This document shows, piece by piece, positions 35,971 through 44,821 of a DNA stretch of 64,000 nucleotides. Each line of letters opens with the position of its first letter. Positions within the stretch are counted from its first letter, which is position 1. The notes under the pieces are model-generated. The model did no database searches. It was not told the DNA's origin and saw only the letters and a list, made by a program, of their open reading frames with translations. Where the stretch lies: the NCBI GenBank assembly GCA_030681645.1, contig JAUXRX010000025.1:186001-250000 (forward strand), written 5' to 3'. Position numbers and translations under genes: made by a program. Source of the DNA: Archangium sp. (GTDB lineage Bacteria; Myxococcota; Myxococcia; Myxococcales; Myxococcaceae).

Positions 35971-37266
35971 ATGGCGTCTCGTAAGGCCGGGCTCAGCTTC
36001 ATCGTCGTCACGCTCTTCCTCGACATCCTGGGGATAGGGCTGATCATCCCCATCCTCCCCAGGCTGGTGGAGAGCTTCGTGGGCAACGACCCCACCCGGG
36101 GCGCGTTCTTCGTGGGGGCGCTCGCGTCGGTCTACGCCGCGATGCAGTTCGTCTTCTCGCCCATCATGGGCAGCCTGTCGGATCGTTACGGGCGCCGCCC
36201 GGTGCTGCTGATCTCGTTGTTCGGCTCGGGCTTCGACTACGTGCTGCTCGCCTTCGCGCCGTCGCTGGCGTGGTTCTTTCTGGGGCGGGTGGTGGCGGGC
36301 GTGTGCGGGGCGTCGATCGGCACGGCCGCGGCGTACATCGCCGACGTGAGCCCGCCCGAGAAGCGCGCCCAGAACTTCGGCCTCATCGGCATGTCGTTCG
36401 GCCTGGGCTTCGTCGCGGGCCCGCTGCTCTCGGCGTTCCTCGGCGGCGTGGAAATGCCGCTGCCCCACTTCATCGCCGAGCTGACCGGGTACTCCACGCT
36501 GGCCGGCATCCGCTTTCCCTTCGTGGTCGCCGCCTGCCTCGCCTTCGGCAACGCGATGTACGGCCTGTTCGTGTTGCCCGAATCGCTCGACCCCGCGCAT
36601 CGCCGGCCGTTCTCGTGGGGGCGCGCCAACCCCATCGGCACCCTGTCCGCGCTGACGAAGTACCCGGTGGTGCTGGGCCTCGCCTTCACCCTGTTCCTCA
36701 TGGGCGTGGCGCAGCGCGCGCTCGAGAGCACGTGGGTGCTCTTCACCGAGCACCGCTTCGCCTGGTCGATCAAGGACACGGGCATCTCGCTGGCCGTGGT
36801 GGGGCTGACGGCGGCGATCGTCCAGGGCGGGCTGGTGCGGCGGGTCATTCCGATGCTGGGTGAACGCCGCGCGCTCACCACGGGCATCGTCATCTCGAGC
36901 ATCGCCTACCTGCTCTACGGTCTGGCACCCGCGGGGTGGATGCTCTACGTCTTCCTCATCTTCGGTGCGCTCGGAGGCATCGCGGGCCCCGCCGCCCAGG
37001 GGCTCATGTCCAAGGCCGTGCCCGCCAACGAGCAGGGCATGCTGCAGGGCGGCCTCGCCAGCGTCACCAGCATCACCAACGTGCTGGGGCCGCTCATCGC
37101 CACCAACCTCTTCGGCTACTTCATCAGCGACGCGGCGCCGGTGCGGGTGCCGGGCGCCGCCTTCTTCGCGGGCACCATCTTGCTGCTCTGCGCGCTGGTG
37201 GCGGCGCGCCACACCTTCGCGAAGGTGCCGCCTACTTCTTCTTCGGTGCCTCCGGCTTCGCCTTGA
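35971..37266 (+). CDS. MFS transporter, TCR/Tet family
   Basis: A 431-residue integral membrane drug-proton antiporter with about 12 membrane helices. Landmarks of the TetA-like drug:H+ antiporter-1 group are LGIGLIIPILPRLVESFVG, the loop motif GSLSDRYGRRPVLL, GRVVAGVCGASIGTAAAYIA and GLIGMSFGLGFVAGPLLSAF. The ATG at 35971 directly follows AGGGAGAAGG, which decides it. The substrate is not predictable. Its 3' end overlaps the opposite DUF2330 gene by 35 bases. A long hairpin precedes the ribosome binding site. Confidence 0.87.
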   Translation: MASRKAGLSFIVVTLFLDILGIGLIIPILPRLVESFVGNDPTRGAFFVGALASVYAAMQFVFSPIMGSLSDRYGRRPVLLISLFGSGFDYVLLAFAPSLAWFFLGRVVAGVCGASIGTAAAYIADVSPPEKRAQNFGLIGMSFGLGFVAGPLLSAFLGGVEMPLPHFIAELTGYSTLAGIRFPFVVAACLAFGNAMYGLFVLPESLDPAHRRPFSWGRANPIGTLSALTKYPVVLGLAFTLFLMGVAQRALESTWVLFTEHRFAWSIKDTGISLAVVGLTAAIVQGGLVRRVIPMLGERRALTTGIVISSIAYLLYGLAPAGWMLYVFLIFGALGGIAGPAAQGLMSKAVPANEQGMLQGGLASVTSITNVLGPLIATNLFGYFISDAAPVRVPGAAFFAGTILLLCALVAARHTFAKVPPTSSSVPPASP

Positions 37267-38629
37267 GCCCCAGCTCGGGCACGTCGGACCGCAGGTAGCT
37301 GTCGAAGGCCGCGCTCAGCTTCTTGCTCGCGGCCTGGGTTCCGGCGGCGCCGGCGAGCGGGCTCCCCGCGGCGATGAAGCCCTGCGCCAGCGCGTACTGG
37401 CGGTAGCACTGGCTCGGGTCGAAGGGCTTGCGCACGATGTACCGGCCCTGGAACCGGTTGTCCTTCGCGGGGCCCGTCTTCGGGACCTCGGGAATGCCCC
37501 CGGCGATCGGCTCGGCGGCCTTGAACACGAGATCGTCGGCGAGCGTGTCCTTCGTGTACCGCAGGTGCAGCCGGGTGATGGTCGCGGCCGAGGCGAACTT
37601 CGCCACGTCTTCATCGGTCTTCAGGCCCGGCATCACGTCGGCGCCCAGGTACTTCGCCAGCGGATCGTCGACGGGGCTGGGCGGCGGGCAGGGATCGCAG
37701 GTCACGCCGTAGATGCCGCCGCCCTGCATCACCGTCGGAGGAGGCAACGCGCCCTTCCAGGCGAACTCGGTGATCGCCGCGCCCCCGGTAGCCTTGAAGG
37801 TGCGGCCCAGCAGCTCGGCGTAGAAGCCGCCGAACTCCGCCTGCACCGCGGGCTTGAGCTGCAGGTTGCTGGGCACGAAGGCGTTCTGCCGGTTGGCCAG
37901 CTCGAAGCGCGTCTTCGCGATGACGTGGACGATGAGGTCCTGCTCTCCGCTGCTGTTGACCAGCCCCAGGCGCACCGGCAGCTCGAACTTCTCGCTGTCG
38001 TAGAAGAAGCGCAGCGGCGAGAGCACCGCCCTGCCGTCGACGAAGGTGACCTTCTTCGTGTTGACCCGCGCCACGAAGAACTTCCAGTTGTTCTGGACGT
38101 ACGGCTTCAGCAGAGGCTCGGCGTTGGGCGGGATCTTGTACTTCTCTTCCTTGAGCCAGATGTCGAGGCCGAGCGCGTCCTTCGCCGAGAGAATGACGAC
38201 CTCGTACTCACCGACCTCGAACTTCGCCTCGACCTTCACGCCGAGATCCTTCTTCGGGCGGGGCGGCCCGCCCTCGTCGGCCATGGACGACTTCTCGTAC
38301 ACCCGGTCATCCGGCGGGCACGCGCCCGGCTCGTACTCCTCGACCAGGCGGGGCGAGGCGATGGTGTCGATGCGCTCGAACACGGTCTTCGGCAGCGTCT
38401 TGACGTTCTCCTTCTTGAGCACCACCGGCACGGGGATGACGAGGGCGAAGTCTTCGGGCGGGCCCCGGTAGTTGTTCTGCATCGAGAGCACCGTGCGGGT
38501 GCCGTCGCGCATCAGCACCACCATGGTGGCGTCGTTGAAGAGCGAGGCGCCCGCGCTCGAGACGTAAAAGCCGCAGAAGGCGTGAGCAGCGGCAGAGCAC
38601 AGCGTCAAGGCCAGCAGGAGGGCGCGCAT
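37232..38629 (-). CDS. DUF2330 family exported protein
   Basis: A 465-residue protein with a signal peptide (MRALLLALTLCSAAAHAFCG) and the DUF2330 pattern: CGFYVSSAGASLFNDATMVV, DGTRTVLSMQNNYRGPPEDF, ALVIPVPVVLKKENVKTLPK, VFERIDTIASPRLVEEYEP and YGVTCDPCPPPSP. The family is widespread in myxobacteria and is secreted or periplasmic; its function is unknown. The C-terminal Lys-rich end (KAKPEAPKKK) is encoded opposite the end of the MFS gene. The ATG at 38629 is the start. Confidence 0.85.
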   Translation of the reverse strand: MRALLLALTLCSAAAHAFCGFYVSSAGASLFNDATMVVLMRDGTRTVLSMQNNYRGPPEDFALVIPVPVVLKKENVKTLPKTVFERIDTIASPRLVEEYEPGACPPDDRVYEKSSMADEGGPPRPKKDLGVKVEAKFEVGEYEVVILSAKDALGLDIWLKEEKYKIPPNAEPLLKPYVQNNWKFFVARVNTKKVTFVDGRAVLSPLRFFYDSEKFELPVRLGLVNSSGEQDLIVHVIAKTRFELANRQNAFVPSNLQLKPAVQAEFGGFYAELLGRTFKATGGAAITEFAWKGALPPPTVMQGGGIYGVTCDPCPPPSPVDDPLAKYLGADVMPGLKTDEDVAKFASAATITRLHLRYTKDTLADDLVFKAAEPIAGGIPEVPKTGPAKDNRFQGRYIVRKPFDPSQCYRQYALAQGFIAAGSPLAGAAGTQAASKKLSAAFDSYLRSDVPELGLKAKPEAPKKK

Positions 38630-38688
38630 GGGTCGGGCAGGATACCCCCAGTTGCCTTGCTGTCGGGTGCTCGGTTAGAGCCCCCGGC

Positions 38689-39288
38689 ATGGATATGCGG
38701 CAATACGTCAGGAACACCCGCGGTCGGATGTTCGAGAGCGACTTCCTCGAGTTCTTCTCGAAGGTTCACCCCCGCACCCCCTTCGTGTTCTGGATCCCGG
38801 TCGCCAGCACCGTGCTCGGCTACTCGCTGTACCAGGGCCTCACCACGCCGCTGGAGGCCGTCGCGGTCTTCCCGCTCGGCTTCTTCACCTGGCAGCTGCT
38901 CGAGTACTGGATCCACAAGAAGATCTTCCACACCTGGCCCGGCCCCACCGCGCACGGCTTCCACCACACCTACCCCGACGACGACACCCGGCTGGTGATG
39001 CCGCTGACCATCAGCATCGCGCTCGCGTCGATCATCGGCGGCGGGCTCTACTTCCTGGGCCGCCCCGACCTCACCATCCCCTTCTGGACCGGGCTGGTGT
39101 TCGGCTACCTCTGGTACGACTTCCTCCACTGGTCGACGCACCACCGCGAGCCGATCACGGCCTGGGGCAAGCGGCTGCGCGCGCACCACCTCGCCCACCA
39201 CTTCGGCGACCCCGACAAGAACTTCGGCATCAGCCACATGTGGATGGACAGGGTGCTGGGCTCCCTGATGAAGCGCGAATCGAAGTGA
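38689..39288 (+). CDS. Sterol desaturase/fatty acid hydroxylase family protein
   Basis: A 199-residue membrane enzyme with di-iron histidine boxes: LEYWIHKKIFHTWPGPTAHG, FHHTYPDDD, YDFLHWSTHH and AHHLAHHFGDPDKNFGISHM. This is the FA_hydroxylase pattern, introducing a hydroxyl group into a lipid acyl chain. Four hydrophobic segments are visible (for example FVFWIPVASTVLGYSLYQGL, FFTWQLLEYW). The ATG at 38689 is used. Its stop overlaps the start of the SCO gene, so both are co-translated. Confidence 0.85.
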   Translation: MDMRQYVRNTRGRMFESDFLEFFSKVHPRTPFVFWIPVASTVLGYSLYQGLTTPLEAVAVFPLGFFTWQLLEYWIHKKIFHTWPGPTAHGFHHTYPDDDTRLVMPLTISIALASIIGGGLYFLGRPDLTIPFWTGLVFGYLWYDFLHWSTHHREPITAWGKRLRAHHLAHHFGDPDKNFGISHMWMDRVLGSLMKRESK

Positions 39289-39947
39289 GCATCGCTTCAC
39301 CCCACAGCGGCCGGCTGCCTGCGGTGCAGCTCAAGGTGGCGATCTACAGGCGGCCCCTGCTGTGGGTGAGCCTGCTGTTGCTGCTCATCGCCGGGCTCGT
39401 CGTCTACCGGGTGGTCGCGCCGCGCGAGTCGCTGCTGGTGCAGCTGCCCGTGCTCTCGACCGTGCCCGCCTTCGCGTTCGTCGATCAGTCGGGCGCGGCG
39501 TTCGGCTCGGACTCGCTCAAGGGCAGGGTCTGGGTGGCGAACTTCATCTTCACCCGCTGCCCCAACATCTGCCCCAAGTTCACCGCCAAGATGGGCACCC
39601 TGCAGGATCGCAGCGCTCAGCAGCTCCCCGCCCTGGGCCTGGTCAGCTTCACCGTCGACCCCGAGCACGACACGCCCGAGGTGCTCACGGCCTACGGCGA
39701 GAAGCACCACGCCGACTTCAAGCGCTGGCACTTCCTGCGCGGTGAGCGCCCCGAGCTCGAGCGCGTCATTCGCAACGGCATGCTGCAGCCGATGGATCCC
39801 GGTGACGGGAAGGACCTCAACACCGTCGTGCACGGCAGCTACTTCGCGCTGGTCGACGCGCAGCTGCAGGTGCGCGGGGTGTACCGCTTCAGCGAGCCGG
39901 GCTCGGTCGATGAAGTGTTGCGCGACGCGAAGCTGCTGCTCCCCTAG
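39285..39947 (+). CDS. SCO1/SenC family protein
   Basis: A 220-residue protein with one N-terminal membrane anchor (PLLWVSLLLLLIAGLVVYRV) and a periplasmic thioredoxin-like domain. The copper-binding motif CPNIC in NFIFTRCPNICPKFTAKM, the VDPEHDTPEVLTAYG segment and the distal histidine in VVHGSYFALVD are all present. SCO proteins deliver copper to the CuA site of cytochrome oxidase or act as redox factors. The GTG at 39285 overlaps the preceding stop (GTGA). No oxidase genes are next to it here. Confidence 0.88.
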   Translation: MSIASPHSGRLPAVQLKVAIYRRPLLWVSLLLLLIAGLVVYRVVAPRESLLVQLPVLSTVPAFAFVDQSGAAFGSDSLKGRVWVANFIFTRCPNICPKFTAKMGTLQDRSAQQLPALGLVSFTVDPEHDTPEVLTAYGEKHHADFKRWHFLRGERPELERVIRNGMLQPMDPGDGKDLNTVVHGSYFALVDAQLQVRGVYRFSEPGSVDEVLRDAKLLLP

Positions 39948-39956
39948 ATTCGCGGC

Positions 39957-40250
39957 ATGACCAGGTTCCTCGCGCTGGGCGCCGTGCTCCTGCTGCTCGA
40001 CGTGTTCCCCGGTGGCTGCGGCTGTAACCCTCCGCGGCCTCCTTCCACGCTCGCCGGCCCCTGCCAGAGCACGTGCGACTGCGACGCCAGCATGAACGCG
40101 CCCATCAGGTGCCCGGGCCGGTGGGAATGCAACGCGGAGAAGATCTGCGAGTACTCGTGCTTCGAGTCGTGCGAGGCCGATGGCGGGTGCGCCACCGCGG
40201 GCAAGAGCTGCACCGACTCGTTCTGCAAGTCGGCGATCAGCTGCCCGTGA
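39957..40250 (+). CDS. Small cysteine-rich lipoprotein
   Basis: A 97-residue exported protein; signal MTRFLALGAVLLLLDVFPGG is followed by CGCNPP. The mature part has about 14 cysteines arranged in CxxxCxC and CxxxC spacing (CQSTCDCDAS, CEYSCFESC, CTDSFCKSA), a small disulphide-rich protein of the myxobacterial type. Function unknown. Starts ten bases after the SCO stop. Its stop abuts the stop of the convergent beta-barrel gene in a TGATCA palindrome. Confidence 0.7.
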   Translation: MTRFLALGAVLLLLDVFPGGCGCNPPRPPSTLAGPCQSTCDCDASMNAPIRCPGRWECNAEKICEYSCFESCEADGGCATAGKSCTDSFCKSAISCP

Positions 40251-41111
40251 TCACAGCTGCAGCTTGAGGGTGAGCGAGAGCAGCTGGCCCCGCGCGCCGT
40301 CCAGCTCGTGGCGGTAGGCGAAGTCGATGCCGCTGCCCTCGGAGAACCACCCCACACCCGCCGAGATGTACTGGTGGTTGGCGATGCCGTCGAACTGGTA
40401 CCCGATGCGAATCGGGAAGGTCTGGGCGATCAGCCACTCGACGCCGGCGTGGTACGCCAGCCGCGGGATCACCTGGCCTGCGACGATCTGGTTGAAGTCC
40501 ATGCGCAGGTCGAACGCGGGGGTGAGCTGCCCGAGGATCTGCACCGCCGCCGAGGCCACGAAGTAGCGGGTGATCTCGGGGTTGTAGACGTGAATGAGGT
40601 TGTGACCCGAGAAGCCCAGGGTGAGCCACGACACGGGCTTGGCGATCAGCCCGGCGTTGATGGTGATCGAGTTGGCCGCCTTCGGCCCCACCAGCACGTG
40701 GTGCCGGGTGGTGAAGCCCAGGTGAATGAGATCACCGAAGGCGTAGGCCAGCGAGACCGTGGTGATGTGCCCGAAGGTCCGCCCCTCGGGCCTGGCGAAG
40801 GTCGCGAAGTGGTACGAGATGCCCATCGAGAGCGGGTTGGTGGAATCAGCCACCGCCAGCGAGCCGAAGCCGAAGCCCTGGGGCACGTCCCACGAGCCGG
40901 TCGCCTCGATCTGGTAGCGCTTGTAGAGCGAGAGCCCCGCGGGGTTTCCACCGATCGTCTCGGCGCCGTAGCCCAGCGCTTCGTACGCCCCGCCCATCGC
41001 CATGTTCCGCGAGCTCTGCAGGTCGCGCAGATCGGGCCCGGCGACGCTGTCGACCTGGGCCGACGCCACCGACGACGCGAGAATCAGCAGGAGCGTGAAG
41101 TTTCTGTCCAC
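40251..41111 (-). CDS. Outer-membrane beta-barrel protein (PorV/OMPP1-like)
   Basis: A 286-residue exported protein with signal peptide (NFTLLLILASSVASAQ). The body shows SSRNMAMGGAYEALGYGAET and GGNPAGLSLYKRYQIEATGS, the N-terminal pattern of the PorV/FadL-like 14-stranded barrel family, and regular amphipathic strands up to the C-terminal LLSLTLKLQL ending in a hydrophobic residue. The start is GTG at 41111. Members transport hydrophobic molecules or take part in secretion. No neighbour suggests a specific cargo. Confidence 0.72.
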   Translation of the reverse strand: MDRNFTLLLILASSVASAQVDSVAGPDLRDLQSSRNMAMGGAYEALGYGAETIGGNPAGLSLYKRYQIEATGSWDVPQGFGFGSLAVADSTNPLSMGISYHFATFARPEGRTFGHITTVSLAYAFGDLIHLGFTTRHHVLVGPKAANSITINAGLIAKPVSWLTLGFSGHNLIHVYNPEITRYFVASAAVQILGQLTPAFDLRMDFNQIVAGQVIPRLAYHAGVEWLIAQTFPIRIGYQFDGIANHQYISAGVGWFSEGSGIDFAYRHELDGARGQLLSLTLKLQL

Positions 41112-41188
41112 CGTGGGTCCAACCTCTACTACGGCTTGGGCATGTCTCTGAGTAATGTGCCGCGCGTCATGCCTGTTCAGGTCACCCC

Positions 41189-41917
41189 ATGAAGGCCGCG
41201 TTTCTCGCGTTGATCGTTGCCTACATCATGCCGTCGTACGGCGTGCTCAAGCGGTTTGCCAGTGAGCGCGATGGGTTGAGCGTGTCGAACCTCAAGGCCG
41301 ACGGGGTCGCGGCGGTGGCGCCGGTGCTGGCGAAGGACGTTTCGGCGCTGATGGGGATCACCTGGAACAGCGGGGAGCTGATGCTCAACGCCTCGCTGGC
41401 GGTCCGATTCCCGGGGCGTTGCAGGCTCGAGCTGTCGTCTGGCGAGACCACCAAGGTGCTGGCCGCCACCTCGACGAGCGGAAAGAGCCGCAGCGAAGGC
41501 GGCGACGTGGCGGCGTTGAGGGTCGGCCTCGAGCAGGCCTGCGCCCTCCTGTCGATCAAGTCGTCGGAAGACGGAGCCACCCGCGAGGCGGTCTCGAAGT
41601 ACCTCAACGGCATGAAGGTCGACCTGAAACAGGTCGGGTTGGCGCGCTTCAACGGCACCGTGAGCTACCTGATCGGCCAGAAGGCCGACGGCCAGGCACA
41701 GGTGTGGATCTACAAGGACCGCTTCCTGCCCTCGCGCCTCAAGTACACCGACGACGCCGGCACCCCGTGGGACGTGCGCTTCTCGGACTACAGCTCGCAG
41801 GCGACCGGGGAGATGTGGCCGCGCGTGCTCGAGATCTACAAGGGCAACGAGGCGCAGCTGCGCGTGATGATCCTCAACGCCGACGCGAAAGCAGACCTCT
41901 CGAACGTGAAGTTCTGA
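41189..41917 (+). CDS. Hypothetical exported protein (242 residues)
   Basis: Starts with a hydrophobic N terminus (MKAAFLALIVAYIMPSYG), probably a signal peptide or anchor. The rest is beta-rich with helices (LMLNASLAVRFPGRCRLELS, VGLEQACALLSIKSSEDGAT, VWIYKDRFLPSRLKYTDDAG, DVRFSDYSSQATGEMWPRVL), similar in shape to LolA-like outer-membrane lipoprotein carriers, though I cannot claim membership. It lies six bases before the PriA gene. Confidence 0.6.
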   Translation: MKAAFLALIVAYIMPSYGVLKRFASERDGLSVSNLKADGVAAVAPVLAKDVSALMGITWNSGELMLNASLAVRFPGRCRLELSSGETTKVLAATSTSGKSRSEGGDVAALRVGLEQACALLSIKSSEDGATREAVSKYLNGMKVDLKQVGLARFNGTVSYLIGQKADGQAQVWIYKDRFLPSRLKYTDDAGTPWDVRFSDYSSQATGEMWPRVLEIYKGNEAQLRVMILNADAKADLSNVKF

Positions 41918-41922
41918 GCGAA

Positions 41923-44178
41923 GTGTTGGACGAAGCCCCCAGCCCGTTCGCGTTCGTCGCCGTCGGGCGGCCCGTGCGCGGCGAGTTCACCTACTCCGTG
42001 CCCCCCGAGCTGCTGGGCCAGCTCAAGCCGGGGCAGCGCATTCGGGTGCCGTTCGGGCGCTCGGTCACGCTGGGTTTCTACCTCGCGCCCGCGCCGCAGC
42101 CGCCGCCCGAGGTGGTGAAGAAGCTGCGCCCCATCGAGCGCATCCTCGATCCCGAAGCGGCGTTTCCACCCGACGTGGTCGAGCTGATCCGCTTCGCCGC
42201 GAACCACTACCGCTACCCGCTCGGTGAAGCGCTGCGGGGCGCGCTGCCGCCGGGCCTGACCAAGGCAGACGACGGGAAGACGGCGAAGGCCGACGTGACC
42301 GTCTTCGCGCGCTCGCTGCCCGCCGCCACGCTCGAGCCGCTCACCCGCGCGCCCGCGCAGCACGCGACCCTGAGCTACCTGCTCGCGGTCGGGGGCCGCG
42401 CCCCGGTGGAAGAGATCGCCCACGCCATCCCCGGCGCGAAGGAGAACCTGAAGAAGCTGGCCGCGCGCGGCTTCGTAGCCCTCGAGGAAGAGAAGGTGGT
42501 GCACGGCATTCGTGAGGGCCTGCAGCAGTCGCGGCCCGACGCGCTGACGCCCGAGCAGGAGATCGCCGTCGCCACGCTGACGAAGTCGCTCGACGCGGGC
42601 GGCTTCGCGCCGTTCCTGCTCCATGGCGTGACCGGCAGCGGCAAGACCGAGGTGTACCTGCGCCTGGTCGAGCGCGCGCTCGAGCTGGGCAAGGGGGCGC
42701 TCATTCTCGTGCCGGAGATCGCCCTCACCCCGCAGCTGGTGGGGCGCTTCCGCAGCCGCTTCGGGCAGAACGTGGCGCTGCTGCACTCGGCGCTGAAGGA
42801 TCGCGAGCGGCTGCGCCACTGGCAGGAACTGCGCGCCGGCACGGTGAAGCTCGCGGTCGGGGTGCGCAGCGCCATCTGGGCGCCGGTGCCCAACCTCGGC
42901 ATCGTGGTGGTCGACGAGGAGCACGATCCCTCCTTCAAGCAGGAAGAGAAGCTGCGCTACCAGGCGCGTGACCTGGCGGTGATGCGGGCCAAGCAGGCGG
43001 GGGCGATGGTGGTCCTGGGCAGCGCCACCCCGTCACTCGAGACCTGGGAGAACGCGCGCAAGGGCCGCTATGGGTTGGTGACGCTCACCAAACGCGTGGA
43101 CGACCGCCCCATGCCCACGCTGGAGCTGGTGGACCTGCGCCTCGAGCGCCCGCGCACGCCGGAGACGAGAGGCACCGAGCCGCCGATGCTCTCGCCCACG
43201 CTGCGCACCGCGATCGGCCAGACGTTGGACAAGAAACAGCAGGTCATCCTCTTCCTCAACCGGCGCGGGCACTCGACGTTCATCGTGTGCGAGGTGTGCG
43301 GGCAGTCGATCCGCTGCGAAGACTGCGACGTGTGCCTCACGCACCACCTCTCGGCCCGGCAGCTGCAGTGTCACTACTGCGGCCGGGGGAGCCCGGTGCC
43401 GAAGGCCTGCCCCTCGTGCTCGGGGCCGATGCTCGAGCTGGGCGTAGGCACCGAGCGCATCGAGGCCGAGGTGGCCGACGCGTTCCCCACCGCCCGCATC
43501 GCCCGGCTCGATCGCGACGCGGCGTCCTCGGCCGAGAAGCTCACCGACATGCTCGCGGCCTTCGCGCGCCGCGAGCTCGACATCCTGGTGGGCACGCAGA
43601 TGGTGGCGAAGGGCCACGACTTCCCCGGGGTAACGCTGGTGTGCGTGGTGATGGCCGACTCGGCGCTCACGCTGCCCGACTTCCGCGCGGGCGAGCGCAC
43701 CTTTCACCTGCTCACCCAGGTCGCAGGGCGCGCGGGCCGCGGCAAGGACCCCGGGCGCGTGCTGGTGCAGAGCTACAACCCCGAGGCCGCGCCGATCGCG
43801 CGCATGCTGCAGAACGACTACGCGCGGTTCTCCGAAGAAGAGCTCAGGCGCCGGGTTCAGCTCGCCTGGCCACCGACGACGCGCATGGTGGCGATCCGCA
43901 TCGACAGCGAGTCGGCCGATCTCACCATCCGCGTGGCGAAGCAGCTGGCGAAGGTCGCCGAGCGCAACCTGCCCCCGCCGTCGCGGGGCGTGCGCATGCT
44001 GGGTCCCGCGCCCGCGCCGATCGCCCGCATCAAGGGCAAGACGCGCTGGCAACTGGTGCTCAAGGCGCCGACCCACACCGCCATGTTCCGCACCCTCGAC
44101 GCGATCGAGGCGGCCATGGCCGAGCTGCCGTCAGCGGTCCGGGTGGTGATCGACGTCGACCCCGCCGCGATGCTCTGA
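41923..44178 (+). CDS. priA: Primosomal protein N', DNA helicase
   Basis: A 751-residue replication-restart helicase. The N-terminal 3'-binding domain has FTYSVPPELLGQLKPGQRIR and VPFGRSVTLGFYL; the helicase core has LLHGVTGSGKTEVYL (Walker A, around residue 236), VVVDEEHDPSFKQ (DEEH box), LGSATPSLETWEN and QVAGRAGRGKDPG (motif VI). Eight cysteines of the zinc module are in CEVCGQSIRCEDCDVC and CHYCGRG...CPSCSG. The start is GTG 41923 or TTG 41926; no good ribosome site is seen. The length matches the family. Confidence 0.95.
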   Translation: MLDEAPSPFAFVAVGRPVRGEFTYSVPPELLGQLKPGQRIRVPFGRSVTLGFYLAPAPQPPPEVVKKLRPIERILDPEAAFPPDVVELIRFAANHYRYPLGEALRGALPPGLTKADDGKTAKADVTVFARSLPAATLEPLTRAPAQHATLSYLLAVGGRAPVEEIAHAIPGAKENLKKLAARGFVALEEEKVVHGIREGLQQSRPDALTPEQEIAVATLTKSLDAGGFAPFLLHGVTGSGKTEVYLRLVERALELGKGALILVPEIALTPQLVGRFRSRFGQNVALLHSALKDRERLRHWQELRAGTVKLAVGVRSAIWAPVPNLGIVVVDEEHDPSFKQEEKLRYQARDLAVMRAKQAGAMVVLGSATPSLETWENARKGRYGLVTLTKRVDDRPMPTLELVDLRLERPRTPETRGTEPPMLSPTLRTAIGQTLDKKQQVILFLNRRGHSTFIVCEVCGQSIRCEDCDVCLTHHLSARQLQCHYCGRGSPVPKACPSCSGPMLELGVGTERIEAEVADAFPTARIARLDRDAASSAEKLTDMLAAFARRELDILVGTQMVAKGHDFPGVTLVCVVMADSALTLPDFRAGERTFHLLTQVAGRAGRGKDPGRVLVQSYNPEAAPIARMLQNDYARFSEEELRRRVQLAWPPTTRMVAIRIDSESADLTIRVAKQLAKVAERNLPPPSRGVRMLGPAPAPIARIKGKTRWQLVLKAPTHTAMFRTLDAIEAAMAELPSAVRVVIDVDPAAML

Positions 44179-44224
44179 GCCAGGTGCCGTTGCGCCAATC
44201 GCAGTGCCACTTCAGTATCACTTC

Positions 44225-44482
44225 ATGCGCACCGAACTCGTGACGACCCTGAAGCGAAAGGCGACCCGCCTCCTCGCTGACCTCGAGCGCACGAGGCGCC
44301 CCATCGCCATCACCCAGCACGGCATCCCGAGCGCGTATCTCGTCGACGTGGGGACGTGGGACGCCCTTCAGGACCGCCTGCGCCTGCTCGAAGGCATCGC
44401 TCGCGGTGAGCGCGCCTTCGAAGAGGGCCGCGTGATGACGCATGCCCAGGCACGCCGCCGGATGGCGCGATGGCTCAAATAG
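44225..44482 (+). CDS. Phd/YefM-type antitoxin
   Basis: An 85-residue protein. MRTELVTTLKRKATRLLADL and RRPIAITQHGIPSAYLVDVG are the N-terminal DNA-binding part of the Phd/YefM family; the C-terminal ERAFEEGRVMTHAQARRRMA is the flexible toxin-binding tail. The ATG at 44225 is preferred over a GTG at 44204 since the family begins there. A direct repeat of CACTTCA precedes the start and may be an operator. It overlaps the toxin gene by 13 bases. Confidence 0.85.
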   Translation: MRTELVTTLKRKATRLLADLERTRRPIAITQHGIPSAYLVDVGTWDALQDRLRLLEGIARGERAFEEGRVMTHAQARRRMARWLK

Positions 44483-44769
44483 TCTGGACCGAGCCCGCGC
44501 TCAGCGACCTGGACGCGATCGCCGACTACATCGCGGTGGACAAACCCTCTGCCGCCCGAGAACTCGTCGCACGTGTCTTCGCCCTCGTGGCCCAACTGGC
44601 CGATTTTCCAAAATCAGGTTCGCGCCCACGCGGGCTGCGCGACTCGCGCTACCGGCAAATCGTCGAGCCACCGTGCAGAGTGTTCTTTCGGCTCGAGGGC
44701 GAACAGGTCGTGATCCTGCACGTGATGAGAAGCGAGCAGCGGCTGCGACGATCGAAGCTGAACCGTTGA
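44470..44769 (+). CDS. ParE/RelE family toxin
   Basis: A 99-residue protein with the ParE/RelE fold: IVWTEPALSDLDAIADYIAV at the N terminus, LVAQLADFPKSGSRPRGLRD in the middle, YRQIVEPPCRVFFRLEGEQV and a C-terminal basic end (RSEQRLRRSKLNR). Such toxins attack DNA gyrase (ParE) or mRNA (RelE); which one cannot be told from sequence. The overlap with the antitoxin gene shows a coupled module. Confidence 0.88.
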   Translation: MAQIVWTEPALSDLDAIADYIAVDKPSAARELVARVFALVAQLADFPKSGSRPRGLRDSRYRQIVEPPCRVFFRLEGEQVVILHVMRSEQRLRRSKLNR

Positions 44770-44821
44770 CGGCCACCAGCCGTGAAACGATCCGCGCGCG
44801 GCGTGTGTCAGAACCCACGCC

